Shown here piece by piece: positions 24,824 through 32,946 of a DNA stretch of 64,000 bases. Under the pieces are notes generated by a model. That model had not been told where the DNA came from, ran no database searches, and worked only from the letters and a program-made list of their open reading frames with translations. The stretch's first letter is position 1; each line of letters opens with the position of its first letter. Source of the DNA: UMGS1251 sp036666555 (GTDB lineage: Bacteria; Bacillota; Clostridia; Lachnospirales; Lachnospiraceae); the NCBI GenBank assembly GCA_036666555.1, contig JAVWVS010000007.1:1-64000 (forward strand), given 5' to 3'. Position numbers and translations under genes: made by a program.

Positions 24824-25726
24824 ATGCCACAGAGAAGTATGGGAAGCCAAATATGGAGAATCGCCGGACCGTTGGTGATACAATATTTGATATCGGGATT
24901 TATTGGAGTCTGTGCAGGAGTGTATCTTCTGGGAGGACATTTTACAGAGTTGATGGCAGCTGCAAGCGGAAGCACCAGTGCAGAACAAGCAACGAAATTG
25001 TCAGCAGAATTATCTGCCAAGATGGTAGAAGAAGCTATGAAATATTCGACAGAGATTACGATGGTTACAGCATTGTGTACCATTCCAATTATGTTGTGGT
25101 TATTTTATAGGGATGTAAAAAAAGATAGAGCAGTGGGCATAATAAGGGCTAAGCAGGCACCACTATGGCAGTATGCAGGGATTGTTGTGCTAGGAATGGT
25201 AGCGTGTATTGCGCTGAATAATCTCATGACATTGAGTAATATAGCATTTTTAAGCGAAACTTACCAAAAAGTAAACAATGGATTTTATTCATCAAAATGG
25301 ATCATTCAAGTATTGGGATTGGGATTGATTGCACCTATAGCGGAAGAACTGATTTATAGAGGATTATTGTATAAACGATTGAAGGAAACTTCATCACGGG
25401 GTATGGCAATGTTCTATTCCGCATTAATTTTTGGATTGTATCATGGCAATATAGTACAGGCAATCTATGGATTTGTATTAGGACTTGCATTTGCGTATCT
25501 ATATGAGCAATATGGATCCATCAAAGCACCAATCATAGCCCATGTGATAGTGAATCTTACATCTGTGGTATTAACCAATACAGGAGGATATCGTTGGATT
25601 TTTGCAACACCACTGAGAATGGGAATTGTGACTGTTATATGTGCCACAATAGCGGCAGCTGTATTTATGCTCATAAAGAAAATAGATAACGGGAATATTC
25701 CAGAAATAAAAAATCAGACAGTGTAG
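24824..25726 (+). CDS. CPBP-family intramembrane protease
   Basis: This 300-residue membrane protein has about seven helices. The ABI/CPBP motifs are present: EELIYRG (the EExxxR type), then FGLYHGNIVQAIYGF and HVIVN. These form the metal site of an intramembrane endopeptidase related to eukaryotic Rce1. A polar loop (about residues 45-75) rich in Ser, Ala and Glu follows the first helix. The start ATG 24824 follows GCGAGGATG. The substrate is unknown; bacterial members often protect against peptides or process signals. Confidence 0.88.
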   Translation: MPQRSMGSQIWRIAGPLVIQYLISGFIGVCAGVYLLGGHFTELMAAASGSTSAEQATKLSAELSAKMVEEAMKYSTEITMVTALCTIPIMLWLFYRDVKKDRAVGIIRAKQAPLWQYAGIVVLGMVACIALNNLMTLSNIAFLSETYQKVNNGFYSSKWIIQVLGLGLIAPIAEELIYRGLLYKRLKETSSRGMAMFYSALIFGLYHGNIVQAIYGFVLGLAFAYLYEQYGSIKAPIIAHVIVNLTSVVLTNTGGYRWIFATPLRMGIVTVICATIAAAVFMLIKKIDNGNIPEIKNQTV

Positions 25727-25742
25727 ACTGTTTGATTTTTTG
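25708..25742 (+). terminator. Terminator of the CPBP protease gene
   Basis: AAAATCAGACAG pairs with CTGTTTGATTTT across the loop TGTAGA, followed by T-rich sequence. The left arm includes the stop-codon region. Confidence 0.8.
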
Positions 25743-25810
25743 TTTCGCATACATTTATATAGAAGAAACAGAGAAAAACATTGCAAATGTTACAAAAATG
25801 TTAAAATATA

Positions 25811-25839
25811 TTGCAAATTAACGTCAAATGCTTTATAAT
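25811..25839 (+). promoter_or_regulatory. Promoter of the first NlpC/P60 gene
   Basis: TTGCAA (25811-25816), 17 bases, TATAAT (25834-25839). The spacer contains GTCAAATG, which also occurs in the spacer of the third gene's promoter. Confidence 0.75.
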
Positions 25840-25895
25840 CATCTTTAGTAAGTAGTTCTGTACAAAAATAAAAAGAGAATTGGATGGGTGGACAT

Positions 25896-27050
25896 ATGAA
25901 TATAAAGAAGATTGGGAAAATAGTATCGACAGCTACTCTGGCATGTTCGTTAATGGTAACTCCGGTTTTCGCAGCGCCATCTGTGGACGGATTGGAACAA
26001 AATAAGCAAGCAGCACAAGGTGAAGTGAATTCGATTCAAGAAGAACTTATAAAACTTTTAGTGAAGATGGATGAGTTAGAGTCAGAGCTTATAACAAAGG
26101 GAATGGAAATAACTCAGTCAGAAGCAGATCTGCAAGTAGCGCAAGAAAAAGAACAAAAGCAATATGAAGATATGAAACTTCGTATTCGATATATGTACGA
26201 AGAAGGAGATGCAACATTTCTTTCCAAAATGTTAGAATCTGGAACTATTGCAGATGCTTTGAATCAAGTGGAATATGTACAAAATGTACATGGTTATGAC
26301 CGGAAGATGTTAAATGAATACATAGATATCAAGCAAAAAGTAGCAGATTTAAAAGATACACTGGAAAAAGAAATGAAGAATCTAAATACGATGCAGATTT
26401 CCTATGAAAGCGAAAAAGGAAACTTAAATACAACTTTAGAAACGAAAAGAGCAGAAGTCAGCAACTTTGACGAACAAATTCAGGCGGCAGCGGCAGAAGC
26501 TGCACGTCAAAGAGAAGCAGAGGTTCAAAAACAGGCTCAAGTAGTAGCAAAAACAGATGGCGTGATAGCTAATGTGGTTGCAGGTGCAGGCACCAATCAA
26601 AATGAAAATGTGAATCATCCAGATACGAATCCAACACCTCCAAGTTCAAGTGGTGGCAATGTGGAGGAAGATACAGGTAGCAATGACGAATCTTATGTAC
26701 CACCAAGCAATGGCAGTGGTGGTGCTGCAATTGTCAATGCAGCTTATGGATTTCTAGGAGTTCCTTATGTATGGGGCGGCGAATCCGGAAGCGGTGTAGA
26801 CTGCTCTGGATTAGTACTTCTTTGCCACGAGGCAATTGGTGTGGGACTTGATCACAGCTCGGGATCTCAAGGCGGAGGTGGACAGGCAGTAGGCGGCATG
26901 TCTAATGCACTTCCTGGTGATGTGGTATGCTATTCTGGTCATGTGGGTATTTATATTGGTGGCGGACAGATGATTCATGCACCACAGCCCGGAGATGTTG
27001 TAAAGGTAGCAAATGTATATGGCTCACCTTGGTTTAGAAGATATTGGTAA
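25896..27050 (+). CDS. NlpC/P60 peptidoglycan hydrolase, copy 1
   Basis: The start is ATG 25896 behind GGGTGG; an in-frame ATG at 25884 precedes the site. The protein has a signal peptide ending PVFAAP and a long coiled coil (about residues 30-215, PcsB/CwlO-like). A Ser/Gly/Asn-rich linker leads to a C-terminal NlpC/P60 domain. The catalytic Cys is in GVDCSGLV and the His in YSGHVGIYIGGGQMIH. Such enzymes cut the gamma-D-Glu to diamino acid bond of wall peptides. The coiled coil often docks to FtsEX. It is the first of three tandem paralogues. Confidence 0.9.
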   Translation: MNIKKIGKIVSTATLACSLMVTPVFAAPSVDGLEQNKQAAQGEVNSIQEELIKLLVKMDELESELITKGMEITQSEADLQVAQEKEQKQYEDMKLRIRYMYEEGDATFLSKMLESGTIADALNQVEYVQNVHGYDRKMLNEYIDIKQKVADLKDTLEKEMKNLNTMQISYESEKGNLNTTLETKRAEVSNFDEQIQAAAAEAARQREAEVQKQAQVVAKTDGVIANVVAGAGTNQNENVNHPDTNPTPPSSSGGNVEEDTGSNDESYVPPSNGSGGAAIVNAAYGFLGVPYVWGGESGSGVDCSGLVLLCHEAIGVGLDHSSGSQGGGGQAVGGMSNALPGDVVCYSGHVGIYIGGGQMIHAPQPGDVVKVANVYGSPWFRRYW

Positions 27051-27063
27051 ATGAAAATAAAAC

Positions 27064-27092
27064 TTGAAATATAAAGTAAAGTAGTGTATATT
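27064..27092 (+). promoter_or_regulatory. Promoter of the second NlpC/P60 gene
   Basis: TTGAAA (27064-27069), 17 bases, TATATT (27087-27092). Confidence 0.6.
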
Positions 27093-27150
27093 TGAAATTC
27101 GTGATTGCAATTTGCAAACACAAAATGATTATATAAGGAATGGTGAAAAG

Positions 27151-28275
27151 ATGAAGAAATGTTCAAAAGTACTGGCATTAGCAGTGGCAGTGAGCTTGAC
27201 AGTTGTGACTCCAGCTTTTGCAGCTCCGGATGAAGCAGGTTTAAAAGCACAGAAGGAAACAGTTCAAAGTGAAGCAAGTTCTTTGCAAGAAGAATTGACG
27301 CAGATTATGACTAAAATGGATGCACTTGAGACAGATATGATCCGAAAAGGAGAAGAAATCACTCAGGCGACCACAGAGCTAAGCGCAGCGCAGGAAAAAG
27401 AACAGCAGCAATATGAGGATATGAAGATTCGTATCCAGTACATGTATGAAGAAGGTAATAATACAGATCTTGCAAAAATTGTAGATTCCGGTAGTATGTC
27501 AGAAATGCTGAATCAGGCAGAGTATATTCAAAATGTACATAACTATGATAGAAATCAATTAAAGGAATATGCGGATACAAAACAAAAAGTGGCAGATTTA
27601 AAAGTAACATTGGAAACAGAAATGCAAAATATGGGGAAGATGAAAGAAGATTTCACTACCCAGAAAGCAAGTTTGGGAGAAACACTTGCTTCCAAGGAAG
27701 CAGAAGTGGCAGACTTAGATGCACAGATTCAAGCGGCAGCAGCCGCAGCAGCAGAAGAAGCGCGGCAAAATGCATTGAAAGAAGAACAGCAAAGAGCGGC
27801 GCAAGCGGTAAGCAATGCGAATAGTAATAATACTGGAGGCGGACATCGCACACCAGTCTCGGATTCAGAGTCAAATAATAATCTGGGAAATAGTGGTGGT
27901 GGAAATGCATCTTCTGGAAATGCAAGCGTAGGAGAGGCAATTGTAAGCGCAGCATATTCATATATTGGAGTTCCCTATGTATGGGGTGGTACTTCTTACT
28001 CGGGAATTGACTGTTCAGGACTGACGCAAGCATGTCATGCAGCGGTAGGAATTAGCATTCCACGTGTATCGGGAGCACAAGCAGGCGGAGGAATGAACGT
28101 AGGAAGTTTATCCAATGCACTTCCGGGTGATATTATTTGTTATCCGGGTCATGTAGCTGTTTATATTGGTGGTGGACAAGTTATTCATGCACCAACGGAA
28201 GGTCAGTCGGTAAAAGTGGCTGGAGCATCTATGGGATCGGGACAACCAATCAGTGCAATTAGACGTTATTGGTAA
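27151..28275 (+). CDS. NlpC/P60 peptidoglycan hydrolase, copy 2
   Basis: The start is ATG 27151 (MKKCSKVLALAVAVSLT) behind AAGGAATGGTG. The 374-residue protein has the same plan as copy 1: signal peptide ending PAFAAP, coiled coil (KMDALETDMIRKGEEI and YEDMKIRIQYMYEEG are nearly shared), a Gly/Asn/Ser linker and a C-terminal NlpC/P60 domain. The catalytic Cys lies in GIDCSGLTQ and the His in YPGHVAVYIGGG. It has its own promoter and a terminator. The linker is rich in Ala and Gln, unlike the Pro-rich linker of copy 3. Confidence 0.9.
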   Translation: MKKCSKVLALAVAVSLTVVTPAFAAPDEAGLKAQKETVQSEASSLQEELTQIMTKMDALETDMIRKGEEITQATTELSAAQEKEQQQYEDMKIRIQYMYEEGNNTDLAKIVDSGSMSEMLNQAEYIQNVHNYDRNQLKEYADTKQKVADLKVTLETEMQNMGKMKEDFTTQKASLGETLASKEAEVADLDAQIQAAAAAAAEEARQNALKEEQQRAAQAVSNANSNNTGGGHRTPVSDSESNNNLGNSGGGNASSGNASVGEAIVSAAYSYIGVPYVWGGTSYSGIDCSGLTQACHAAVGISIPRVSGAQAGGGMNVGSLSNALPGDIICYPGHVAVYIGGGQVIHAPTEGQSVKVAGASMGSGQPISAIRRYW

Positions 28276-28296
28276 CGGAAAAATAGACTAGAAGAG

Positions 28297-28330
28297 AAAA
28301 TCATCTGTAATTTTACAGGTGATTTTTTGC
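28297..28330 (+). terminator. Terminator of NlpC/P60 copy 2
   Basis: AAAATCATCTGTAA pairs with TTACAGGTGATTTT (one G-T pair), followed by a T run. Confidence 0.8.
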
Positions 28331-28343
28331 TAAAAAAAATAAC

Positions 28344-28372
28344 TTGAAAAAAATTGTCAAATGTTGTATAGT
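28344..28372 (+). promoter_or_regulatory. Promoter of the third NlpC/P60 gene
   Basis: TTGAAA (28344-28349), 17 bases, TATAGT (28367-28372). The spacer shares GTCAAATG with copy 1. Just downstream, ATTATGT and ACATAAT (28386-28403) form a small hairpin in the leader. Confidence 0.7.
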
Positions 28373-28433
28373 GAATTTGTAGCAGATTATGTGGGGACAT
28401 AATAAATTATATTAATAAGGATGGGTGAAGTTT

Positions 28434-29744
28434 ATGAAGAGATTATCAAAAACGCTCGTAGCAGTTCTTGCCGTGGGTTCTTTAGTAGTAACTCCAGTTT
28501 TAGCAGCGCCGTCTGGTGCGGACACAACGCAGTCAAAGAAAAAGGCAATGCAAAGTGAAGTGAGTTCACTTCAAAATGAGCTGACCAGTGTCATGACGAA
28601 GATTAATGAGCTGGAAGCAAGTATGATTACAAAAGGGCAGGAAATTGAAAAAGCCAATGCAGAATTAGCAGCAGCACAGGAAAAAGAAAAGAAACAATAT
28701 GAGGCGATGAAACTTCGTATCCAGTATATGTATGAAGAAGGGGACGCATCTTCAGCAGCTTTAGAAGGTATTCTAGAGTCTGGTAGTACCGCAAAGTTAA
28801 TTAATCAAGTAGAATATTTCCAAAATGTACATAAATACGATAGAAAGCAACTTCAAGCATATGAAGAGACGAAGAAACAGATTGAGTCGTTGAAAGCATC
28901 TCTGGAATTGGATATGCAGAATATGGCTCAGATGGAGAATGATTTTACATCACAACAAACAAGTCTTGGAGCTACCATTACTGAAAAACAGGCAGAAGTG
29001 TCAGACTTAGATGCACAACTTCAAGCAGCGGCGGAAGTGGCTTCAGCACGTGCTCAAAAAGCGGAAGCAGAAGCGGATCAGAGAGCAGCAGCTCAGAATC
29101 CTGTAACAGAAGAAAGAAATAATGTGGCATCTGCAGGTAATACGCAGCAACCAAGTCAGGGGAATGGTGAAGTGAAAGTTCCAGAGGTAGCTGCACCACA
29201 ACCGGGAACTCCGGAAGCAGATGCACCACAATCAGATGCACCGGAAGTAGTTACACCACAACCGGGAACACCGGAAGCAGATGCACCGGAAATAGATGTG
29301 CCGGAAGTAGTTATACCACAACCGGGAGCTCCAGAAGCAGATGTACCACAACCAGATGTGCCGGAAGTAGTTGAACCGGATGCGCCAAGTAACTCATCAG
29401 TTGCAGACATAGTGGTAAGCACAGCTTGGTCTTATATTGGAGTACCATACGTATACGGTGGTAATGGCTATAATGGTATTGACTGTTCAGGTCTTACAAA
29501 GGCATGTTATGCGGCGGCAGGAATTAGTATTCCACGTACCTCCGGTTCACAGGCAGCAGTAGGACAAAATGTTGGTGGATTAGCCAATGCATTGCCTGGA
29601 GATATTGTATGCTACTCAGGACATGTAGCAATTTATCTCGGTGGTAATCGTGTGATTCATGCACCACAGCCAGGAGATGTTGTAAAAGAAGCAAGCGTAT
29701 ATATGGGTTCGGGTCAGCCGATTTTAAAAGTTGTAAGATTTTAA
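28434..29744 (+). CDS. NlpC/P60 peptidoglycan hydrolase, copy 3, with repeat linker
   Basis: The start is ATG 28434 (MKRLSKTLVAVLAVGSLV) behind GGATGGGTGAAG. The signal peptide ends PVLAAP. A coiled coil like that of its neighbours runs to about residue 215. The linker contains three tandem 20-residue repeats (consensus PQPGTPEADAPxxDxPEVVx), encoded by exact 60-base units at 29196-29375. The C-terminal NlpC/P60 domain has Cys in GIDCSGLTKACY and His in YSGHVAIYLGGNRVIH. The acidic proline-rich linker probably spans the wall or adjusts reach. A terminator follows. Confidence 0.9.
   Translation: MKRLSKTLVAVLAVGSLVVTPVLAAPSGADTTQSKKKAMQSEVSSLQNELTSVMTKINELEASMITKGQEIEKANAELAAAQEKEKKQYEAMKLRIQYMYEEGDASSAALEGILESGSTAKLINQVEYFQNVHKYDRKQLQAYEETKKQIESLKASLELDMQNMAQMENDFTSQQTSLGATITEKQAEVSDLDAQLQAAAEVASARAQKAEAEADQRAAAQNPVTEERNNVASAGNTQQPSQGNGEVKVPEVAAPQPGTPEADAPQSDAPEVVTPQPGTPEADAPEIDVPEVVIPQPGAPEADVPQPDVPEVVEPDAPSNSSVADIVVSTAWSYIGVPYVYGGNGYNGIDCSGLTKACYAAAGISIPRTSGSQAAVGQNVGGLANALPGDIVCYSGHVAIYLGGNRVIHAPQPGDVVKEASVYMGSGQPILKVVRF
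29196..29375 (+). repeat. Three tandem 60-bp coding repeats
   Basis: The units begin at 29196, 29256 and 29316, each opening with CCACAACCGGGA. They encode the 20-residue linker repeats and differ at only a few bases, so the copy number may vary between strains. Confidence 0.85.
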
Positions 29745-29779
29745 TAAAAAATATGGCCCCATTTGAAAAATAAAACATA

Positions 29780-29815
29780 GAAAGACCATTTACAGATGTA
29801 GATGGTCTTTTTTTA
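29780..29815 (+). terminator. Terminator of NlpC/P60 copy 3
   Basis: AAAGACCAT (29781-29789) and ATGGTCTTT (29802-29810), followed by a T run. Confidence 0.85.
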
Positions 29816-29854
29816 AAATCGTATTATTTACAGCTACTTTATTGGGGAAATGAC

Positions 29855-29883
29855 TTGCGAAGCGGGCTGTCATATGATATACT
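29855..29883 (+). promoter_or_regulatory. rpsB: Promoter of rpsB
   Basis: TTGCGA (29855-29860), 17 bases, TATACT (29878-29883). The transcript would start near 29890, leaving a leader of about 110 bases. Confidence 0.7.
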
Positions 29884-29910
29884 ATCCAAGTCACAAAAAA
29901 CACGTGTGCG

Positions 29911-30000
29911 GTTGCTTTTAAGGGTGCCTAAGTCTGAAATGGACAGGTCTTGAAAGAGAAGGAAGCATGCGGAAGCAAAAACCAAATGGAGGAAAGCAAC
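29911..30000 (+). promoter_or_regulatory. rpsB: Possible regulatory leader of rpsB
   Basis: GTTGCTTT (29911-29918) is exactly complementary to AAAGCAAC (29993-30000), the eight bases directly before the rpsB start codon. Pairing would bury the initiation region and could allow feedback by S2 or a similar signal. This is read from the sequence alone and is not a known leader class to me. Confidence 0.35.
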
Positions 30001-30750
30001 ATGAGCGTTATTTCAATGAAACAATTACTAGAAGCAGGTGTTCACTTTGGACATCAGACAAGAAGATGGAATCCCAAGATGGCTGAGTACATCTACACAG
30101 AGAGAAACGGAATCTATATCATCGATTTACAGAAATCGGTAGGAAAAGTAGATGAAGCTTATCAGGCAGTATCTGACGTTGCAACAGACGGTGGTACAAT
30201 CCTTTTTGTCGGAACCAAGAAACAGGCACAAGATGCAATCAAAGCAGAAGCAGAACGTTGTGGAATGTACTATGTGAATGAGAGATGGTTAGGCGGTATG
30301 CTAACGAACTTCAAGACAATTCAAAGCAGAATTACCCGTTTGAAAAATATTGAAAGAATGTCCGAAGATGGAACATTCGATGTTTTACCAAAAAAAGAAG
30401 TTATCGAACTCAAAAAAGAGTGGGATAAGTTAGAAAGAAACTTAGGCGGAATCAAAAATATGAAGAGAGTTCCGGATGCAATTTTTGTTGTAGATCCTAA
30501 GAAAGAAAGAATTTGTATTCAAGAAGCACATACATTGGGAATTCCGCTGATTGGTATTGCGGATACGAACTGTGATCCGGAAGAATTAGATTTTGTTATT
30601 CCGGGGAATGATGATGCAATCAGAGCTGTGAAGTTAATCGTTGCAAAGATGGCAGATGCAGTTATCGAAGCGAATCAGGGAATGACAGGGGATGACATGG
30701 AACCTGAATTTACTGAAGCAAATAGCGCAGAGGTAGTAACAGAAGCGTAA
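30001..30750 (+). CDS. rpsB: Ribosomal protein S2
   Basis: This 30S subunit protein is 249 residues long. The start is ATG 30001 (MSVISMKQLLEAGVHFGHQTRRWNPKM) behind ATGGAGG. Conserved parts include YIYTERNGIYIIDLQKSV, ERWLGGMLTNFKTI and PDAIFVVDPKKE, with IADTNCDP near the end. It forms the standard bacterial pair with tsf, separated here by a hairpin. Confidence 0.98.
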   Translation: MSVISMKQLLEAGVHFGHQTRRWNPKMAEYIYTERNGIYIIDLQKSVGKVDEAYQAVSDVATDGGTILFVGTKKQAQDAIKAEAERCGMYYVNERWLGGMLTNFKTIQSRITRLKNIERMSEDGTFDVLPKKEVIELKKEWDKLERNLGGIKNMKRVPDAIFVVDPKKERICIQEAHTLGIPLIGIADTNCDPEELDFVIPGNDDAIRAVKLIVAKMADAVIEANQGMTGDDMEPEFTEANSAEVVTEA

Positions 30751-30761
30751 CCTGAGACTTG

Positions 30762-30797
30762 AATGCTTCAGCCTGAAAACAGGTTGGAGCATTTTTT
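30762..30797 (+). terminator. Hairpin with T run between rpsB and tsf
   Basis: The arms 30762-30775 and 30780-30793 (AATGCTTCAGCCTG against CAGGTTGGAGCATT, with one G-T and one mismatch) enclose AAAA and are followed by Ts. The gap has no evident tsf promoter, so this is likely a partial terminator that sets the ratio of S2 to EF-Ts. Confidence 0.75.
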
Positions 30798-30834
30798 AAG
30801 AAATTCATTAAAATTCATGATGGAGGAAATAAGA

Positions 30835-31755
30835 ATGGCAATTACAGCAGGAATGGTAAAAGAATTAAGAGAATTAACAGGCGTTGGAATGATGGATTGC
30901 AAAAAAGCGCTTAATGAAACAAATGGAGATATGGACGAAGCAGTAGAATATCTTAGAAAAAATGGACAGGCAAAAGCGGAGAAAAAAGCAGGTAGAATTG
31001 CTGCAGAAGGTCTTGTTCGTGCTATTGTAAAAGAGGATAAAAAAGCTGCAATCGTAGAAGTGAATTCAGAAACAGACTTTGTATCTAAGAATGCAGATTT
31101 CCAGGCATATGTAGAAGATGTGGCAACACAGGCAATGGCATCAGAAGCAACCGATATGGAAGCATTTTTGGCAGAAACATGGACAGCAGATACAAGTAAG
31201 ACAGTTAAAGAAGCATTGATTGGTAAAATCTCGGTAATTGGTGAGAACTTAAATATCAGAAGATTTGAGAAAATTAATACAGAGGGCTGTGTGGTTTCTT
31301 ATATCCATGGTGGTGGAAGAATTGGTGTTTTGGTAGAAGCAGACACAGATGTTGTTAACGATGAAGTTAGAATGTGCTTAAAAAATGTTGCAATGCAGGT
31401 AGCAGCGATGTCACCTAAATATGTTTCTCGTGCAGAAGTAGCAGCAGATTATATCGAACATGAAAAAGAAATCTTATTGGCACAGGCAAAAACAGAAAAT
31501 CCAGACAAACCAGATAACATTATTGAAAAAATGATTATTGGACGTTTAAATAAGGAATTAAAAGAAGTATGTCTACTGGATCAGGTTTATGTACAAGACA
31601 GTGACTTGACGGTAGAAAAATACGTAGAGAAGATTGCAAAAGAAAATGGAGCAAAATTATCTGTGAAGAAATTCATCCGTTTTGAAACCGGTGAAGGGTT
31701 AGAAAAGAAATCAGAGGATTTTGCAGCAGAAGTAGCAGCACAGATGGGTAAATAA
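30835..31755 (+). CDS. tsf: Elongation factor Ts
   Basis: EF-Ts is the nucleotide exchange factor for EF-Tu. The start is ATG 30835 (MAITAGMVKELRELTG) behind GATGGAGG; the longer upstream frame is the hairpin region. The amino-terminal UBA-like domain has TGVGMMDCKKALNE. The core contains EVNSETDFVSKN, and VAMQVAAMSPKY is the typical second motif. It is 306 residues long, normal for the long Firmicutes form. Confidence 0.97.
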   Translation: MAITAGMVKELRELTGVGMMDCKKALNETNGDMDEAVEYLRKNGQAKAEKKAGRIAAEGLVRAIVKEDKKAAIVEVNSETDFVSKNADFQAYVEDVATQAMASEATDMEAFLAETWTADTSKTVKEALIGKISVIGENLNIRRFEKINTEGCVVSYIHGGGRIGVLVEADTDVVNDEVRMCLKNVAMQVAAMSPKYVSRAEVAADYIEHEKEILLAQAKTENPDKPDNIIEKMIIGRLNKELKEVCLLDQVYVQDSDLTVEKYVEKIAKENGAKLSVKKFIRFETGEGLEKKSEDFAAEVAAQMGK

Positions 31756-31779
31756 TTTAAATTTCATAACGAATCTGGA

Positions 31780-31822
31780 ACCCCCGGAGAAGCCTGTATT
31801 TATGGGAACTCTGGGGATTTTT
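31780..31822 (+). terminator. Terminator of tsf
   Basis: CCCCGGAG and CTCTGGGG arms (with one G-T pair) are separated by about 20 bases and followed by ATTTTTG. Confidence 0.6.
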
Positions 31823-31856
31823 GTGGAGAATTCATTGGAATGGGAGGCACTAAATT

Positions 31857-32384
31857 ATGAATCGCGTAAAAAAGTTAGTTTTAGCAGGTATTATGCTTGC
31901 AGTTGCAATGATATTGCCCTTATTAACAGGTCAGATTCCACAGGTTGGAAAGATGCTTTCACCTATGCATATTCCGGTTTTAATATGCGGATTTGCCTGT
32001 GGTGCACCTTATGGTTTGCTGGTTGGTGCGATTGCTCCGATTTTGCGTTTTTTTATTTTCGGAATGCCACCTCTTTTCCCAGTGGGAATAGCCATGGCAT
32101 TTGAGCTGGCAGCTTATGGATTTTGTGCCGGGTTATTTTATAAATATCTACCTAAAAAGACAATGAATATTTATGTTAGTTTATTAAGTGCCATGTGTAT
32201 CGGACGTATTGTCTGGGGGATAACGATGTTTGTCATTGCTCAAATTGCAAAGATTGAATTTGGCATTGGCATGTTTATGGCAGGTGCATTTATCAATGCA
32301 GTACCGGGAATTATATTACATGTGATTTTCATCCCTATTATAGTAATGGTATTGAAAAAGGTGGGTTATATATTTAATGAATAG
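31857..32384 (+). CDS. ECF transporter S component (substrate unknown)
   Basis: This 175-residue protein has five or six membrane helices. The start is ATG 31857 behind GGGAGGCAC. The amino-terminal MNRVKKLVLAGIMLAVAMILP and the loop SPMHIPVLICGFACGAPYGLLVG match the ECF_trnsprt group that binds vitamins such as pantothenate, folate or riboflavin. It needs the shared EcfAA'T module, which is not in this window. It overlaps the kinase gene by 8 bases, so the kinase may trap the imported compound by phosphorylation. Which vitamin or nucleoside is not visible. Confidence 0.75.
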   Translation: MNRVKKLVLAGIMLAVAMILPLLTGQIPQVGKMLSPMHIPVLICGFACGAPYGLLVGAIAPILRFFIFGMPPLFPVGIAMAFELAAYGFCAGLFYKYLPKKTMNIYVSLLSAMCIGRIVWGITMFVIAQIAKIEFGIGMFMAGAFINAVPGIILHVIFIPIIVMVLKKVGYIFNE

Positions 32385-32901
32385 TAAGATGGTAATTGGA
32401 ATCGACGGCAGATGTGGCGCAGGCAAAACAACCCTTGCCAATTTGCTTTCGGATAAATTAGATGCACCGGTGATTCATATGGATGATTTCTTTTTGCCCC
32501 TGTCTCTTCGCACGAAAGAGCGCTTGGAGGAAGCAGGCGGAAACATCCATTATGAAAGATTTAAAGAAGAGGTTACAAAGGGATTGAATATGAACCAATC
32601 CATGACCTACCGTGCATTTGATTGCAAAATCATGGATTATAGTCATGAAATTTTGATTCCCAAGGCACCCATTACAATTGTGGAAGGTGTGTATTCTTTC
32701 CATCCTTTCTTTGGAAACGTATATGATTATAAGATTTTTTGTGATATTATGAAAGAGAACCAAAAAGCCAGAATTATATCCCGAAATGGGAAGGAAAACT
32801 ACGAACAATTTGAACAACGTTGGATTCCTATGGAAGAGAAATATTTTGACGAGTTCGGAATTCGAGAACAATGCGATATCACAATCACCTTGTCGCTTTG
32901 A
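32377..32901 (+). CDS. Uridine-kinase-like P-loop kinase
   Basis: This 174-residue protein has Walker A GRCGAGKTT near residue 11, HMDDFFLP (the DxDxF-like substrate loop of uridine and pantothenate kinases) and VEGVYSFHP. It lacks the long C-terminal part of uridine kinase proper. It starts inside the S-component gene and is translationally coupled to it. It probably phosphorylates the transported nucleoside or vitamin. The specificity is unknown. Confidence 0.75.
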   Translation: MNSKMVIGIDGRCGAGKTTLANLLSDKLDAPVIHMDDFFLPLSLRTKERLEEAGGNIHYERFKEEVTKGLNMNQSMTYRAFDCKIMDYSHEILIPKAPITIVEGVYSFHPFFGNVYDYKIFCDIMKENQKARIISRNGKENYEQFEQRWIPMEEKYFDEFGIREQCDITITLSL

Positions 32902-32946
32902 TGATAAGGAAAATAAAATAAAAATATAGGCGGGGAGATGAAGACG

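Noticed and set aside
28386..28403. Hairpin ATTATGT-GGGG-ACATAAT before the third NlpC/P60 gene, considered as a fourth member of the GGGGACGTA palindrome family
   Set aside because: It contains GGGGACATA by chance, but lacks the central C, the TACGTCCCC half and the 35-bp layout.
29196..29375. Three regularly spaced 60-bp repeats, considered as a CRISPR array
   Set aside because: They are contiguous with no spacers and lie in frame inside a wall-hydrolase gene.
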